From contig DATKMK010000045.1 in NCBI GenBank assembly GCA_035541895.1, positions 39,481 through 103,480 of the forward strand: a DNA stretch of 64,000 nucleotides, written 5' to 3'. The position numbers and the translations under genes were made by a program. The DNA is from DATKMK01 sp035541895. Its GTDB lineage: Bacteria > Desulfobacterota > Binatia > HRBIN30 > JACQVA1. Shown here piece by piece: positions 48,996 through 57,223 of this stretch. A model generated the notes under the pieces. The model was not told the origin of the DNA. It made no database searches and was given only the letters and a program-made list of their open reading frames with translations. The first letter of the stretch is position 1; each line of letters begins with the position of its first letter.

Positions 48996-49678
48996 CAGCC
49001 TTCCAACTCCCGGTCCAGATCTCGAATCAACGTGCGCAGATATTTGATCGTGGACAAGATCGACTTCAATTCCTGCGTCAACGCCGCACGATCCGCGCGG
49101 CCGGCATCCCACTCGATGAAGTTGTCGTGCAATTCCTTGAACGCGTGATCGCGGCGAGTGGTTAGCTCCGCCCGCGTCTGGCGCAGCTCATCGCGTACCG
49201 CGGGCGGCCGACCGCTCGCACGAAAGTTTTCGAGCTGCTCTTGGATCTCGAACACCAGCGACGCCAGGTCAGCCGGCACCTGATTGTTGTCGCGACTGAG
49301 ATCGTCGCCTTGCAGTCGCAGCCAGTAGAGGCCCCGTTCGAGCGGATCACGCAACGTCCGGAACGCGCGATTGAGCGAGGCGGTGTTCCCGAGACTGATG
49401 ATCCGCGCCTGCGACGGACCGGTTTGGTAGAGATCCGGATGCACGCGTCGGCTCAGCTCGAAGTAGCGCTGCTCCAATTCCCGCGCATCGAGGGACACGC
49501 GACGCGGAATGCCGAGGATGTCGAAGTAATCGGATCCGGGCGCGAACGGTTGGATGGATTCACACGCTGCACAGAACAAGGCCGCCGGATGGGCGGTGCC
49601 GCACTGCCAGCAGTTCGTCTCGCTGGCCGTGCTCGCTCCGCTTGCCCGTTCGACGGGAGCAGCGGGGGTTGGGCTCAT
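48995..49678 (-). CDS. hscB: Co-chaperone HscB with N-terminal tetracysteine zinc knuckle
   Basis: J-protein that delivers IscU to HscA. The 227-residue product has the J-domain with HPD (SRRVHPDLYQ near 87) and a C-terminal three-helix bundle for IscU binding (LVFEIQEQLENFRASGRPP). Ahead of the J-domain is CWQCGTAHPAALFCAAC, two CxxC pairs resembling the zinc-binding N-domain of human HSC20 and absent from E. coli HscB. GSDYFDILGIPRRVSLD then begins the J-domain. ATG 49678 gives this full module; upstream in-frame sequence belongs to the iscA 3' region. Confidence 0.93.
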   Translation of the reverse strand: MSPTPAAPVERASGASTASETNCWQCGTAHPAALFCAACESIQPFAPGSDYFDILGIPRRVSLDARELEQRYFELSRRVHPDLYQTGPSQARIISLGNTASLNRAFRTLRDPLERGLYWLRLQGDDLSRDNNQVPADLASLVFEIQEQLENFRASGRPPAVRDELRQTRAELTTRRDHAFKELHDNFIEWDAGRADRAALTQELKSILSTIKYLRTLIRDLDRELEG

Positions 49679-49689
49679 GTGCCGGCATC

Positions 49690-50013
49690 CTACACAGTGA
49701 ATGATTGGCCGCAGCCGCACGACCGCTTGACGTTCGGGTTCTGCAGATTGAACCCGGAGTTCATTAGGCCCTCCGCGTAATCCAGCTCGGTACCGTTCAG
49801 ATACAAGAAGCTCTTGCGATCGACGAATACTTTGGCGCCGCCGCGCTCGAAGATTTTGTCGCCGGCGCGCTCCACATCGATGTCCATCTTGTACTGCAGT
49901 CCCGAACAGCCGCCGCCGACAACCTTGAGTCGCAAGCCGTGCTCTACCTTGTCTTGCTGGGCCAAGAGCGCGTGAATCTTCTTGACCGCATTTTCACTGA
50001 GCGTGATGGCCAT
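49690..50013 (-). CDS. iscA: A-type Fe-S carrier protein
   Basis: A 107-residue A-type carrier for iron or Fe-S clusters. The three conserved cysteines are present: C36 in GGGCSGLQY and C99/C101 in RSCGCGQSF. MAITLSENAVKKI is a typical family N-terminus. ATG 50013 lies eight bases after the iscU stop. IscA and ErpA cannot be told apart with certainty by eye; position between iscU and hscB favours IscA. Confidence 0.94.
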   Translation of the reverse strand: MAITLSENAVKKIHALLAQQDKVEHGLRLKVVGGGCSGLQYKMDIDVERAGDKIFERGGAKVFVDRKSFLYLNGTELDYAEGLMNSGFNLQNPNVKRSCGCGQSFTV

Positions 50014-50021
50014 GGTCCTCG

Positions 50022-50441
50022 CTACTTCGCCGCCGCGCGTGCCGGCGCGACCGACGCCGCTCCGTCCTTGCGCTTCTGCCAGTCCTTGATGGCGGCCTTG
50101 ATTGCATCTTCCGCGAGCACGGAGCAGTGAATCTTGACCGGCGGCAGACTGAGTTCCTCGACGATCTGCTGGTTCTTGATGTCGAGCGCCTCGGTATAGG
50201 TCTTTCCCTTCACCAGCTCCGTGACGTAGCTCGAACTGGCGATCGCACTGCCGCACCCGAAGGTCTTGAAGCGCGCGTCCTCGATGACGCCCGCGTCGCT
50301 GATCTTGAGCTGCAACTTCATGACGTCGCCGCACTCCGGCGCTCCGACGATGCCGGTGCCAACGTTCTCTTCGTCTTTCCCAAACGAGCCCACGTTGCGT
50401 GGGTTTTCGTAGTGATCGACCACCTTGTTGCTGTATCCCAT
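50022..50441 (-). CDS. iscU: Fe-S cluster scaffold protein IscU
   Basis: A 139-residue scaffold on which IscS-derived sulfur and iron form [2Fe-2S]. Ligands match the family exactly: C37 and D39 (PECGDV), C63 (FGCGSAIASS) and H105/C106 after the HscA-recognition loop LPPVK (residues 99-103). The Ala/Lys-rich tail (DGAASVAPARAAAK) is longer than in E. coli. ATG 50441 has GGGAGGAG upstream; the gene follows iscS by 28 bp. Confidence 0.96.
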   Translation of the reverse strand: MGYSNKVVDHYENPRNVGSFGKDEENVGTGIVGAPECGDVMKLQLKISDAGVIEDARFKTFGCGSAIASSSYVTELVKGKTYTEALDIKNQQIVEELSLPPVKIHCSVLAEDAIKAAIKDWQKRKDGAASVAPARAAAK

Positions 50442-50469
50442 TGGGCTCCTCCCTCGACTCAGTGTCCAC

Positions 50470-51687
50470 CTACTCCCGCTGCCACTGGTACGACTTCAGA
50501 TCGACGCCTTCCTTGGCCATCTCGTACAACGGCGACATGTCTCGCAGCCGCCGCACCTCGTGAACGACCCGCTCGGCGACGTAGTCGACCTCGTCCGCCG
50601 TGTTGAAGCGCCCCAAGCCGAACCGAATCGACGTGTGCGCGAGATCGTCACCAACGCCCAGCGCCTTAAGCACGTACGACGGCTCGAGCGTGGCCGAGGT
50701 GCACGCCGAACCCGAAGACACCGCAATGTCCTTGAGGCCCATCAGCAATGACTCGCCTTCGACAAATGCGAAGCTGAGATTGAGATTGCCCGGCAGGCGC
50801 TGCGTCGGATGGCCGTTGAGATACACCTCGTCGAGCTGTGTGCAAATGGCCTCGCGCAGCCGCTCCCGCAATTGCAGGATCCGTCCCTGTTCCATCTCCA
50901 TCTCGGCACCCGACAGCTCGGCGGCCTTGCCCAAACCGACGATGCCCGGCACGTTGAGCGTTCCGGATCGCATGCCGCGCTCGTGGCCGCCGCCGTCCAT
51001 CATCGGCGTCAGGCGCACCCGCGGGCCCTTGGATCGGACGTATAAGGCGCCACATCCCTTCGGTCCGTAGATCTTGTGCGCGCTCAACGACAGCAGGTCG
51101 ATTCCCATCGCCTCGACATCGAGTGGCAGCTTGCCCACACCCTGCACCGCATCGCTGTGGAGCAAGACGCCCTTCTCCTTGGCGAGCTTGCCGATCTCCT
51201 TGATCGGATGAATCGTGCCGATCTCGTTGTTCGCGTACATCAGAGAAATCAGAATGGTCTTGTCGGTGATCGCGTTGCGCACGTCGCCCGGATCGACCAT
51301 GCCGTACCGATCGACCGGTAGGTAGGTCACCTGTGCCTTCCCGTTGCGCTCGAGTCCTTTGCACGTGTCCAGGACCGCCTTGTGCTCGGTGACGGCCGTG
51401 ATGACATGGTTGCCCTTGTCCTTGTAAAACTCGACCACGCCCTTGATGGCGAGATTGTCGGATTCGGTCGCGCCGCTGGTGAAGATGATTTCCTTCGCCT
51501 TGGCGTTGATCAGCTTCGCCACTTGCTCGCGACCGTGGTCGACTGCGCTCTCGGCTTCCCAACCGAATGAGTGATTCCGGCTGGCCGCGTTGCCGAATTT
51601 CTCGCTGAAGTACGGCAGCATCACTTCCAACACCCGCGGGTCCACAGGGGTGGTCGCATGATTGTCCATATAGACGGTTCGACTCAT
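50470..51687 (-). CDS. iscS: Cysteine desulfurase IscS
   Basis: PLP-dependent desulfurase supplying sulfur for Fe-S clusters and tRNA thiolation; 405 residues, the family length. VYMDNHATTPVDPRVLEVMLPYF opens the chain, SGATESDNLAIKG is near 75 and the PLP lysine lies in LSLSAHKIYGPKGCGALYV near 205. The active-site loop Cys is in SSGSACTSATLEPSYVL near 328. The C-terminal tail EMAKEGVDLKSYQW is typical of IscS. ATG 51687 has AAGGAG upstream. It is the first gene of the isc operon, read from the promoter at 51815-51843. Confidence 0.96.
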   Translation of the reverse strand: MSRTVYMDNHATTPVDPRVLEVMLPYFSEKFGNAASRNHSFGWEAESAVDHGREQVAKLINAKAKEIIFTSGATESDNLAIKGVVEFYKDKGNHVITAVTEHKAVLDTCKGLERNGKAQVTYLPVDRYGMVDPGDVRNAITDKTILISLMYANNEIGTIHPIKEIGKLAKEKGVLLHSDAVQGVGKLPLDVEAMGIDLLSLSAHKIYGPKGCGALYVRSKGPRVRLTPMMDGGGHERGMRSGTLNVPGIVGLGKAAELSGAEMEMEQGRILQLRERLREAICTQLDEVYLNGHPTQRLPGNLNLSFAFVEGESLLMGLKDIAVSSGSACTSATLEPSYVLKALGVGDDLAHTSIRFGLGRFNTADEVDYVAERVVHEVRRLRDMSPLYEMAKEGVDLKSYQWQRE

Positions 51688-51799
51688 TGGCTTCTCCTTC
51701 AGCGGTAAGCTGTTGCTCGCCGGATTTGCTGCCTCGTCCGGGCGGCGGACTTCGCAAGCGCCGCTAATTCGGTGACCGCCTGGTGGGTCTGGGGATAAT

Positions 51800-51811
51800 T
51801 CATACCTATGA
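51800..51811. promoter_or_regulatory. Candidate Rrf2/IscR-type operator at the iscS start site
   Basis: TCATA-CC-TATGA, a perfect inverted repeat, spans the predicted +1 of the iscS promoter. Its place and the Rrf2 gene in the operon suggest autoregulation. It does not match the E. coli IscR type 1 consensus. Confidence 0.45.
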
Positions 51812-51814
51812 GGT

Positions 51815-51843
51815 CTAATATTGCTTCGATCCCCCTCTGTCAA
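51815..51843 (-). promoter_or_regulatory. Sigma70-type promoter of the isc operon
   Basis: On the minus strand, a perfect -35 TTGACA (51843-51838), a 17-bp spacer and TATTAG (51820-51815; four of six). Predicted start about 51808, giving a leader of about 120 nt before ATG 51687. Confidence 0.6.
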
Positions 51844-51892
51844 GGTGGGGGGAGCCGAGCATCGCGTGCCCCAAGCATGCTATTTGAGGCCA

Positions 51893-52606
51893 ATGAAAGC
51901 TGCGCCGACCCGTTCCCGTGCTGAGCGCATTACCAAAGTAATCGCACAGCTCAAGCGCGGCTATCCCGATGCCGAAATCGCTCTTGAGTTCTCCACCCCG
52001 CTCGAATTGCTGGTGGCCCTGATCCTTGCGGCGCAGTGCACCGACGCGAAGGTCAACGAGGTGACCGGCTCGTTGCTCTTCAAGAAGTATCGGACCGCCC
52101 GCGACTACGCCGAGGTTTCGCAGGAAGAACTGGAGCGCGACATTCGTCCCACCGGCTTCTACCGCAACAAGGCTACGGCGCTGCGAGTGTGCTGCCGACA
52201 ACTCCTCGACCGCTTCGCCGGCGTGGTGCCCAGCCGCATTGACGACCTGCTGACCTTGCGAGGGGTCGGGCGCAAAACCGCCAACATCTTGCTCGGCAAC
52301 GCTTTCGGTGTCCCGGGCATCGGCGTCGACACGCACGTGCTGCGCCTGTCGCAGCGTTTGGGCTTCACCACCAACACCGATCCAGACAAAGTTGAGGCCG
52401 ACCTCGCCGCAATCGTTCCGCGCAAAGACCAGATCAAGTTCTGCCACCTATTGCAGGCCCACGGGCGCAAAGTGTGTCTCGCCCGCAAGCCCGATTGCCC
52501 AGCGTGTGTGATAGCCGACGTGTGCCCGTACCCAAACAAGACCGCCGCCGCCCCCACGCCTCGCGCCAAACGGCCCGCGTTCGGTCGTCGCCCCGGAGAG
52601 ATCTGA
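51893..52606 (+). CDS. nth: Endonuclease III
   Basis: Bifunctional DNA glycosylase/AP-lyase removing oxidised pyrimidines. The 237-residue product has the helix-hairpin-helix LRGVGRKTANILLGN with catalytic Lys128, the GVDTHV loop with Asp146, and the [4Fe-4S] ligands C195-x6-C202-x2-C205-x5-C211. A Pro/Ala/Arg-rich tail follows. ATG 51893 follows GAGG. It is divergent from the isc operon, which makes its cluster; this may be chance. Confidence 0.95.
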   Translation: MKAAPTRSRAERITKVIAQLKRGYPDAEIALEFSTPLELLVALILAAQCTDAKVNEVTGSLLFKKYRTARDYAEVSQEELERDIRPTGFYRNKATALRVCCRQLLDRFAGVVPSRIDDLLTLRGVGRKTANILLGNAFGVPGIGVDTHVLRLSQRLGFTTNTDPDKVEADLAAIVPRKDQIKFCHLLQAHGRKVCLARKPDCPACVIADVCPYPNKTAAAPTPRAKRPAFGRRPGEI

Positions 52607-52614
52607 CTCCTCAA

Positions 52615-53949
52615 CTACATAACCACTGCGTAGCGGATCAGAAACAGAATCGCGAACAGATAGACGAGCGGGTTCACCTCACGCGCACGGCCGGCGATCG
52701 GCATCAGGGCTCCGTAGACGATGAACCCGAAAGCAATGCCGTCGGTGATCGAGAACGTGAACGGCATCGTGACCACGGTTACAAACGACGCGAAGGCAAC
52801 CGGAATGTCGTTCCAATCAATCTGTGCGGCCGCGCGAATCATGAAGCTGCCAACCACAATCAACGCCGGCGCCGCGATCGGATACAACGTCAAGCCATCG
52901 ACCCGAATACCCTCGCCCGCCATCCTTACCAGCGGTCCACACCACAACGCGACCAGGAACAAACCCGCGGTTACCATGCTCGCCAAACCCGTGCGCGCAC
53001 CAGCCGCAACGCCGGCCGCGCTCTCGACATATGCGGTCACCGTCGACGTTCCGAGGACGTTGCCGACGACGGTACCCAGCGCATCGCTCGCCATGGCCTC
53101 GCGAGCGCGCGGCAAGCGCCCATCCCGTAGCAACCCGGCCTGGCTGGCGACTCCCACCAGGGTGCCGATGGTGTCGAACAAGCCGAGGAAGACAAAGATG
53201 AAGATTGCACCCACCAACCGCGGCGTGAGCGCCGACGCGATGTCGAGTCGCGCAAACGTCGGCCCAAGCGATGGCGGCGATGCAAACAGTCCATGATAGG
53301 GCACCAGTCCGATCACCCACGCCGCCACCGCGGCGGTGGCCGTACCAATCAGGATTGCTGCGCGGTTCTTGCGCACAAGCAAACCCGCCGCGATCAACGT
53401 TCCGCTGGTCGCAACCAGCGTCGCCGGGTGGTGCAGATTGCCGAGCGCAATCAGGGTCCCGGGCGCGGGTCGGACGATTCCAGCCCATTCGAATCCCACC
53501 AATGCGATCAACAATCCGATACCGACCGCGATCGCGTGCTTGAGCGCGTCCGGAATTGCATCGAGCAAGCGTTCGCGCAGGCCGACCAGCGATAGGAACA
53601 GGAACACGAGACCAGCGATGCAGTTCGCCCCCAGCGCCACCGGCCATGAATACCCCAACCCACCGGCGGCAGTTGGGCCCGCTACCATGAACGCGAAGTA
53701 GAAATTGTGCCCCATCGCCGGGGCCACCGCGATCGGATAGTTCGCCCACCAACCCATCAGCAGCGTCGCGAACGCCGAGGACACGCAGGTCGCGGTGAAC
53801 ACCGCACCGGCATCCATACCAGTCGTGGCCAAAACCGCCGGCTGAACAAACACGATGTACGACAGCGTCACGAACGTGGTGAGTCCGCCGATCACCTCCG
53901 TGCGTACAGTGGTCCCGTGCTCCTCCAAGCGGAAGGTACGTTCGATCAA
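52615..53949 (-). CDS. NCS2/AzgA-family purine permease
   Basis: A 444-residue proton-linked permease for hypoxanthine, guanine, adenine or xanthine (AzgA/PbuG branch). EVIGGLTTFVTLSYIVFVQPAVLATTGMD at the N-terminus and VAPAMGHNFYFAF near 74 are diagnostic, though the usual APGMGLNAY reads APAMGHNFY, so selectivity may differ. About 12-14 TM segments follow; GLFDTIGTLVGVASQAGLL near 255 is the substrate-site region. The TTG start at 53949 overlaps the SelD-fusion stop (TTGA), with GGGAG eight bases upstream, so the two are translationally coupled. Confidence 0.9.
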   Translation of the reverse strand: MIERTFRLEEHGTTVRTEVIGGLTTFVTLSYIVFVQPAVLATTGMDAGAVFTATCVSSAFATLLMGWWANYPIAVAPAMGHNFYFAFMVAGPTAAGGLGYSWPVALGANCIAGLVFLFLSLVGLRERLLDAIPDALKHAIAVGIGLLIALVGFEWAGIVRPAPGTLIALGNLHHPATLVATSGTLIAAGLLVRKNRAAILIGTATAAVAAWVIGLVPYHGLFASPPSLGPTFARLDIASALTPRLVGAIFIFVFLGLFDTIGTLVGVASQAGLLRDGRLPRAREAMASDALGTVVGNVLGTSTVTAYVESAAGVAAGARTGLASMVTAGLFLVALWCGPLVRMAGEGIRVDGLTLYPIAAPALIVVGSFMIRAAAQIDWNDIPVAFASFVTVVTMPFTFSITDGIAFGFIVYGALMPIAGRAREVNPLVYLFAILFLIRYAVVM

Positions 53950-56105
53950 AGTGTCATCTCCCAGCCGTTACCGTCGGTGACCTCACCAATGACAAAGAAC
54001 TCTTCACCGGCGGCAGCAAAGTCCGCGCGCAGCCCCTCCAAGCGCGCCGGCGGCACGGCGGCAAGCAACCCGCCGGAGGTCTGTGGATCGACACAGAGTT
54101 CGCGAACCACTGACCGGCCATTTGTCTCTGGAGAGGTGCTTCGGATTGTCCTTTCATTTGTCGCGTGAAATGAGCTGCGCCAACCGGTGGCCAGCAAATC
54201 AAGCGCGCCGGGCAACGCCGGAATCGCCTCACGCTGCAGTCGAGCGGCGACGCCGCTCGCGCGCAGCATCTCCGCGAGATGACCGGCGAGGCCGAATCCG
54301 GTGACGTCTGCGCAACTACACACGCCGTGGCGCTTCAATAGTCGCATTGCCGTGCGGTTGCTCCGCAGCATCGACGCATGGGCAGCCTCAACCCAGTCGG
54401 CGTCGGCCCATCCCGCTCGCGCAGCGGCGAGCACGACTCCAGTTCCGAGCCGCTTGGTCAACACCAGCCGATCGCCCACGCGCGCCCCACGCTTGCGGAG
54501 AATTCCGTTAGGCTCGACGCAGCCGTGCATGCTGAACCCCACGATGGTCTGCTCGCCAGCGATCGTGTGTCCGCCGACCAATGGAATCGTCAGTTCGCCG
54601 AGCTGCTTGAGCGCACCGCGCAGGAACTGTTCGAGACGCTCCTCGGCCAGGCGTTCGTCACCGTCCGGCACGCACACCAACGCAATCGCCGCGGAACCCT
54701 CGGCGCCCATCGCGTACAAATCGCTGGCCGCGTTGTTTGCCGCCACTTGCCCGACCAGAAATAGATCGTCGGTAAACGGCGGAAACGCGTCGCTAGTCGC
54801 GACGGCGAGGGTACCGGCGGGCTGAACAAATACGGCAGCATCGTCCGGTTCGTTCAATCCGACGACGACGTGTTCGCTTTGCCGTATGTCGAGACGCGCG
54901 AGCACGCGCCCCAGCACATCGGCACCGACCTTCGCTGCACACCCGCCGCACGCGACCATCGGCCGCATCACCGCGCGAGCGTCGAGCTTCGGACGCGCAT
55001 ACGACCCGACAAAGCGGCGATCGATGAAATCTTTCAAGCGCCACGCCGATCGTCCCCCCACGGCAATCGAGCCGCGGCTCAGAATCGCTCGGCCGCCCCC
55101 GGTGTTGAGCAGCGCGAGCAATTGGCGCTGGGGCCGAAACCGCCGCAGGCGACCGCCGGTCGCCGCCGCGCGCAGATTGGCGCTCAGCACCGGGCCTTGC
55201 CGCACCGCGTAGACGCCCGCTTTCGGCAATTCCGGATGTGAGGCCATCACCGCACAATCGCCGGCGGCGAAGATCTCCGGGAACTCCGCACATCGCAGAT
55301 CGTCGCCGACGCACACGAAGCCGCGTTCATCGACCGGCAGTCCCGATCGCGCCAGCAGATCGGGTCCGGCTGCGCCGGTTGCCCACACCACCAGGGTTGC
55401 CGGCAGCGTACGCCCGTCGCGAAGACGCACCCCGAAGCGATCGGCGTACACCACTGTGACTTCGCCGACGAACTCGATCCCCTGCGCCGCAAAGGCGCGC
55501 AGCACCGCGCGCGACGCGCGCCCATTCCGCGTCGCCACTGGACGATCGGCCGCATCGCACACCGTGACGTGGCCGCCCTCGCCGATCCGCGCAGCGATGG
55601 CGAAGGCAATTTCACACCCCCCGGCTCCCGCCCCGACCACCACGACGCGCAGGCTTTGGCTCGACGCCGCCAGATCGAGCGCCTCGCCGATCTGCTCCGC
55701 GGCGACTTCGATTGGCTTGAGTACCGCAACCGGTGCACCGGCTGCGATACAGTTGGTGCCCGACGGCCGCGCTCCGATGTCCAGCGACAGCCAATCGTAA
55801 AAGATCGGCGGCCGGTCGCACAGGTGAACCCGCCGCTGCTGTGCGTCGACGCGCACCACCGAATCGGCGACGAACGTTCCTCCCGCTCGCGCGGTGAGTG
55901 CCTGCACATCGATTTGCGCGTCGCGCATCCGATACTGGCCCGCGATCACGCCGGGCACCATCCCCGAGTACGTGCTGTATGCGCGTGGTGACACCAGCGT
56001 CACGCCCAAGCCTGGCACTGGACGCATCGCAAAGTCTTTGAGCACGTGCACGTGTGCGTGCCCGCCCCCGACCAAAACCAAACGCTGCGCCGGCTTTGCC
56101 TGCAT
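53946..56105 (-). CDS. selD: NDH2-like FAD oxidoreductase - selenophosphate synthase fusion
   Basis: A 719-residue two-domain protein. Residues ~1-370 are a pyridine-nucleotide-disulfide oxidoreductase: FAD loop LVLVGGGHAHVHVL near 10, second Rossmann motif VVVGAGAGGCE near 157 and GDCAVMASHPELPKAGVYAVRQG near 285. Residues ~380-719 are SelD, which makes monoselenophosphate from ATP and selenide: active-site ACGGCAAKVGAD near 383 (Cys and Lys present, no selenocysteine), SDAFPPFTDD, GGHTIAGEQTIVG and CVDPQTSGGLLAAVP. The same fusion is known in other bacteria. No selA, selB or Sec-tRNA is in the window, so selenium may serve tRNA or a Mo-hydroxylase cofactor. The overlapping purine permease favours the latter. 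Confidence 0.93.
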   Translation of the reverse strand: MQAKPAQRLVLVGGGHAHVHVLKDFAMRPVPGLGVTLVSPRAYSTYSGMVPGVIAGQYRMRDAQIDVQALTARAGGTFVADSVVRVDAQQRRVHLCDRPPIFYDWLSLDIGARPSGTNCIAAGAPVAVLKPIEVAAEQIGEALDLAASSQSLRVVVVGAGAGGCEIAFAIAARIGEGGHVTVCDAADRPVATRNGRASRAVLRAFAAQGIEFVGEVTVVYADRFGVRLRDGRTLPATLVVWATGAAGPDLLARSGLPVDERGFVCVGDDLRCAEFPEIFAAGDCAVMASHPELPKAGVYAVRQGPVLSANLRAAATGGRLRRFRPQRQLLALLNTGGGRAILSRGSIAVGGRSAWRLKDFIDRRFVGSYARPKLDARAVMRPMVACGGCAAKVGADVLGRVLARLDIRQSEHVVVGLNEPDDAAVFVQPAGTLAVATSDAFPPFTDDLFLVGQVAANNAASDLYAMGAEGSAAIALVCVPDGDERLAEERLEQFLRGALKQLGELTIPLVGGHTIAGEQTIVGFSMHGCVEPNGILRKRGARVGDRLVLTKRLGTGVVLAAARAGWADADWVEAAHASMLRSNRTAMRLLKRHGVCSCADVTGFGLAGHLAEMLRASGVAARLQREAIPALPGALDLLATGWRSSFHATNERTIRSTSPETNGRSVVRELCVDPQTSGGLLAAVPPARLEGLRADFAAAGEEFFVIGEVTDGNGWEMTL

Positions 56106-56208
56106 GTTCGCGACAGCCTAAAGCAGATTGCCCGGGCGGAATCGACCGGTTCGTGCTGCCGCGCCGCGAAGAGTTGACTCGCGCGCGCGATGGTTGAATG
56201 AGTCCATT

Positions 56209-57150
56209 GTGACCCAACTACGCGTGGTCTTCTTCGGGACTCCGGAATTCGCCGTGCCGTCGTTGCAGGCGCTCCTCGACGGACATGACGACATCGTCGC
56301 CGCGATCTGCCAGCCCGACAAGCCGGCTGGACGCGGGCAGCACATGGCCGCCTCACCGGTCAAACAACTGGCGATCGATCGCGGCCTTCGCGTGCTGCAG
56401 CCGCAGAAGCTGAGAACGCCCGAGGCGTTCGACGAGTTGACGGATCTGCATCCCGATCTCATCGTCGTCGCCGCGTACGGAAAGATCCTTCCGCCCAATA
56501 TTCTGGCCCTGCCGCGGCTCGGCTGCATCAACGTCCATGCGTCGCTGCTTCCAAAATATCGCGGTGCCGCGCCGATCCAATGGGCGATCCTGCGCGGAGA
56601 GACCATGACCGGTGTCACCATTATGCAGATGAACGAAGGCATGGACACGGGTGACATCCTGCTGCAACGCGACACGGCCATTGGAGACACTGAAACCTAC
56701 GGCCAATTACAAACCCGCCTGTCCCACCTCGGGGCGGCAAGTCTGATGCAAGCCATCGGTCTCCTGAAGCAGGGGGAGTTGCATCCGCGACCCCAAGACA
56801 ACCAGGCGGCCACGCTGGCACCGCTGATTCGGAAAGACGACGGCCGACTCGATTGGACACGCCCCGCGGTTGAGTTAGTGCGCGCGGTGCGCGCCTTCAA
56901 TCCGTGGCCCTCGGCGCAAACGACGCTCGATGGCGCGCTGCTCAAGATTCATCGGGCGCGGGTCGTATCCGATATTTCCGGTATTTCCGGCTCACCGGGC
57001 ACGCTGCAGATTCGAGACGACACCATAGTCGTCGCCTGTGGCAGCGGCGCGCTGCGGCTCGAACAACTCCAACTAGCAGGCCGCAAAGCGTTGTCCGCCG
57101 GCGAGTTTCTTCGCGGCGCGCGCGTCAAGACTGGGACCCAGCTCCGCTGA
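56209..57150 (+). CDS. fmt: Methionyl-tRNA formyltransferase
   Basis: Formylates initiator Met-tRNA. The 313-residue product has RVVFFGTPEFAVPSLQALL at the start, the catalytic triad region INVHASLLPKYRGAAPIQWAI near 105-125 (Asn, His) and MNEGMDTGDILL near 141 (Asp), then the OB-fold C-domain (GDGALRLEQLQ-like strand GSGALRLEQLQLAGRK). GTG 56209 (VTQLRVVFF) gives the canonical N-terminus; longer readings add basic residues not seen in the family. No def gene is next to it. rpe follows after 73 bp. Confidence 0.94.
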   Translation: MTQLRVVFFGTPEFAVPSLQALLDGHDDIVAAICQPDKPAGRGQHMAASPVKQLAIDRGLRVLQPQKLRTPEAFDELTDLHPDLIVVAAYGKILPPNILALPRLGCINVHASLLPKYRGAAPIQWAILRGETMTGVTIMQMNEGMDTGDILLQRDTAIGDTETYGQLQTRLSHLGAASLMQAIGLLKQGELHPRPQDNQAATLAPLIRKDDGRLDWTRPAVELVRAVRAFNPWPSAQTTLDGALLKIHRARVVSDISGISGSPGTLQIRDDTIVVACGSGALRLEQLQLAGRKALSAGEFLRGARVKTGTQLR

Positions 57151-57223
57151 GTGTGCGCACGTTGAAAGGCAAGAGTCGGCACACGTTGATTTTCGCACGG
57201 CGGCTTGGATAGAGTCACCTGCG

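Noticed and set aside
53946..56105. Selenocysteine in the SelD active site
   Set aside because: The motif reads ACGGCAAK in an uninterrupted frame; there is no in-frame TGA at that place.
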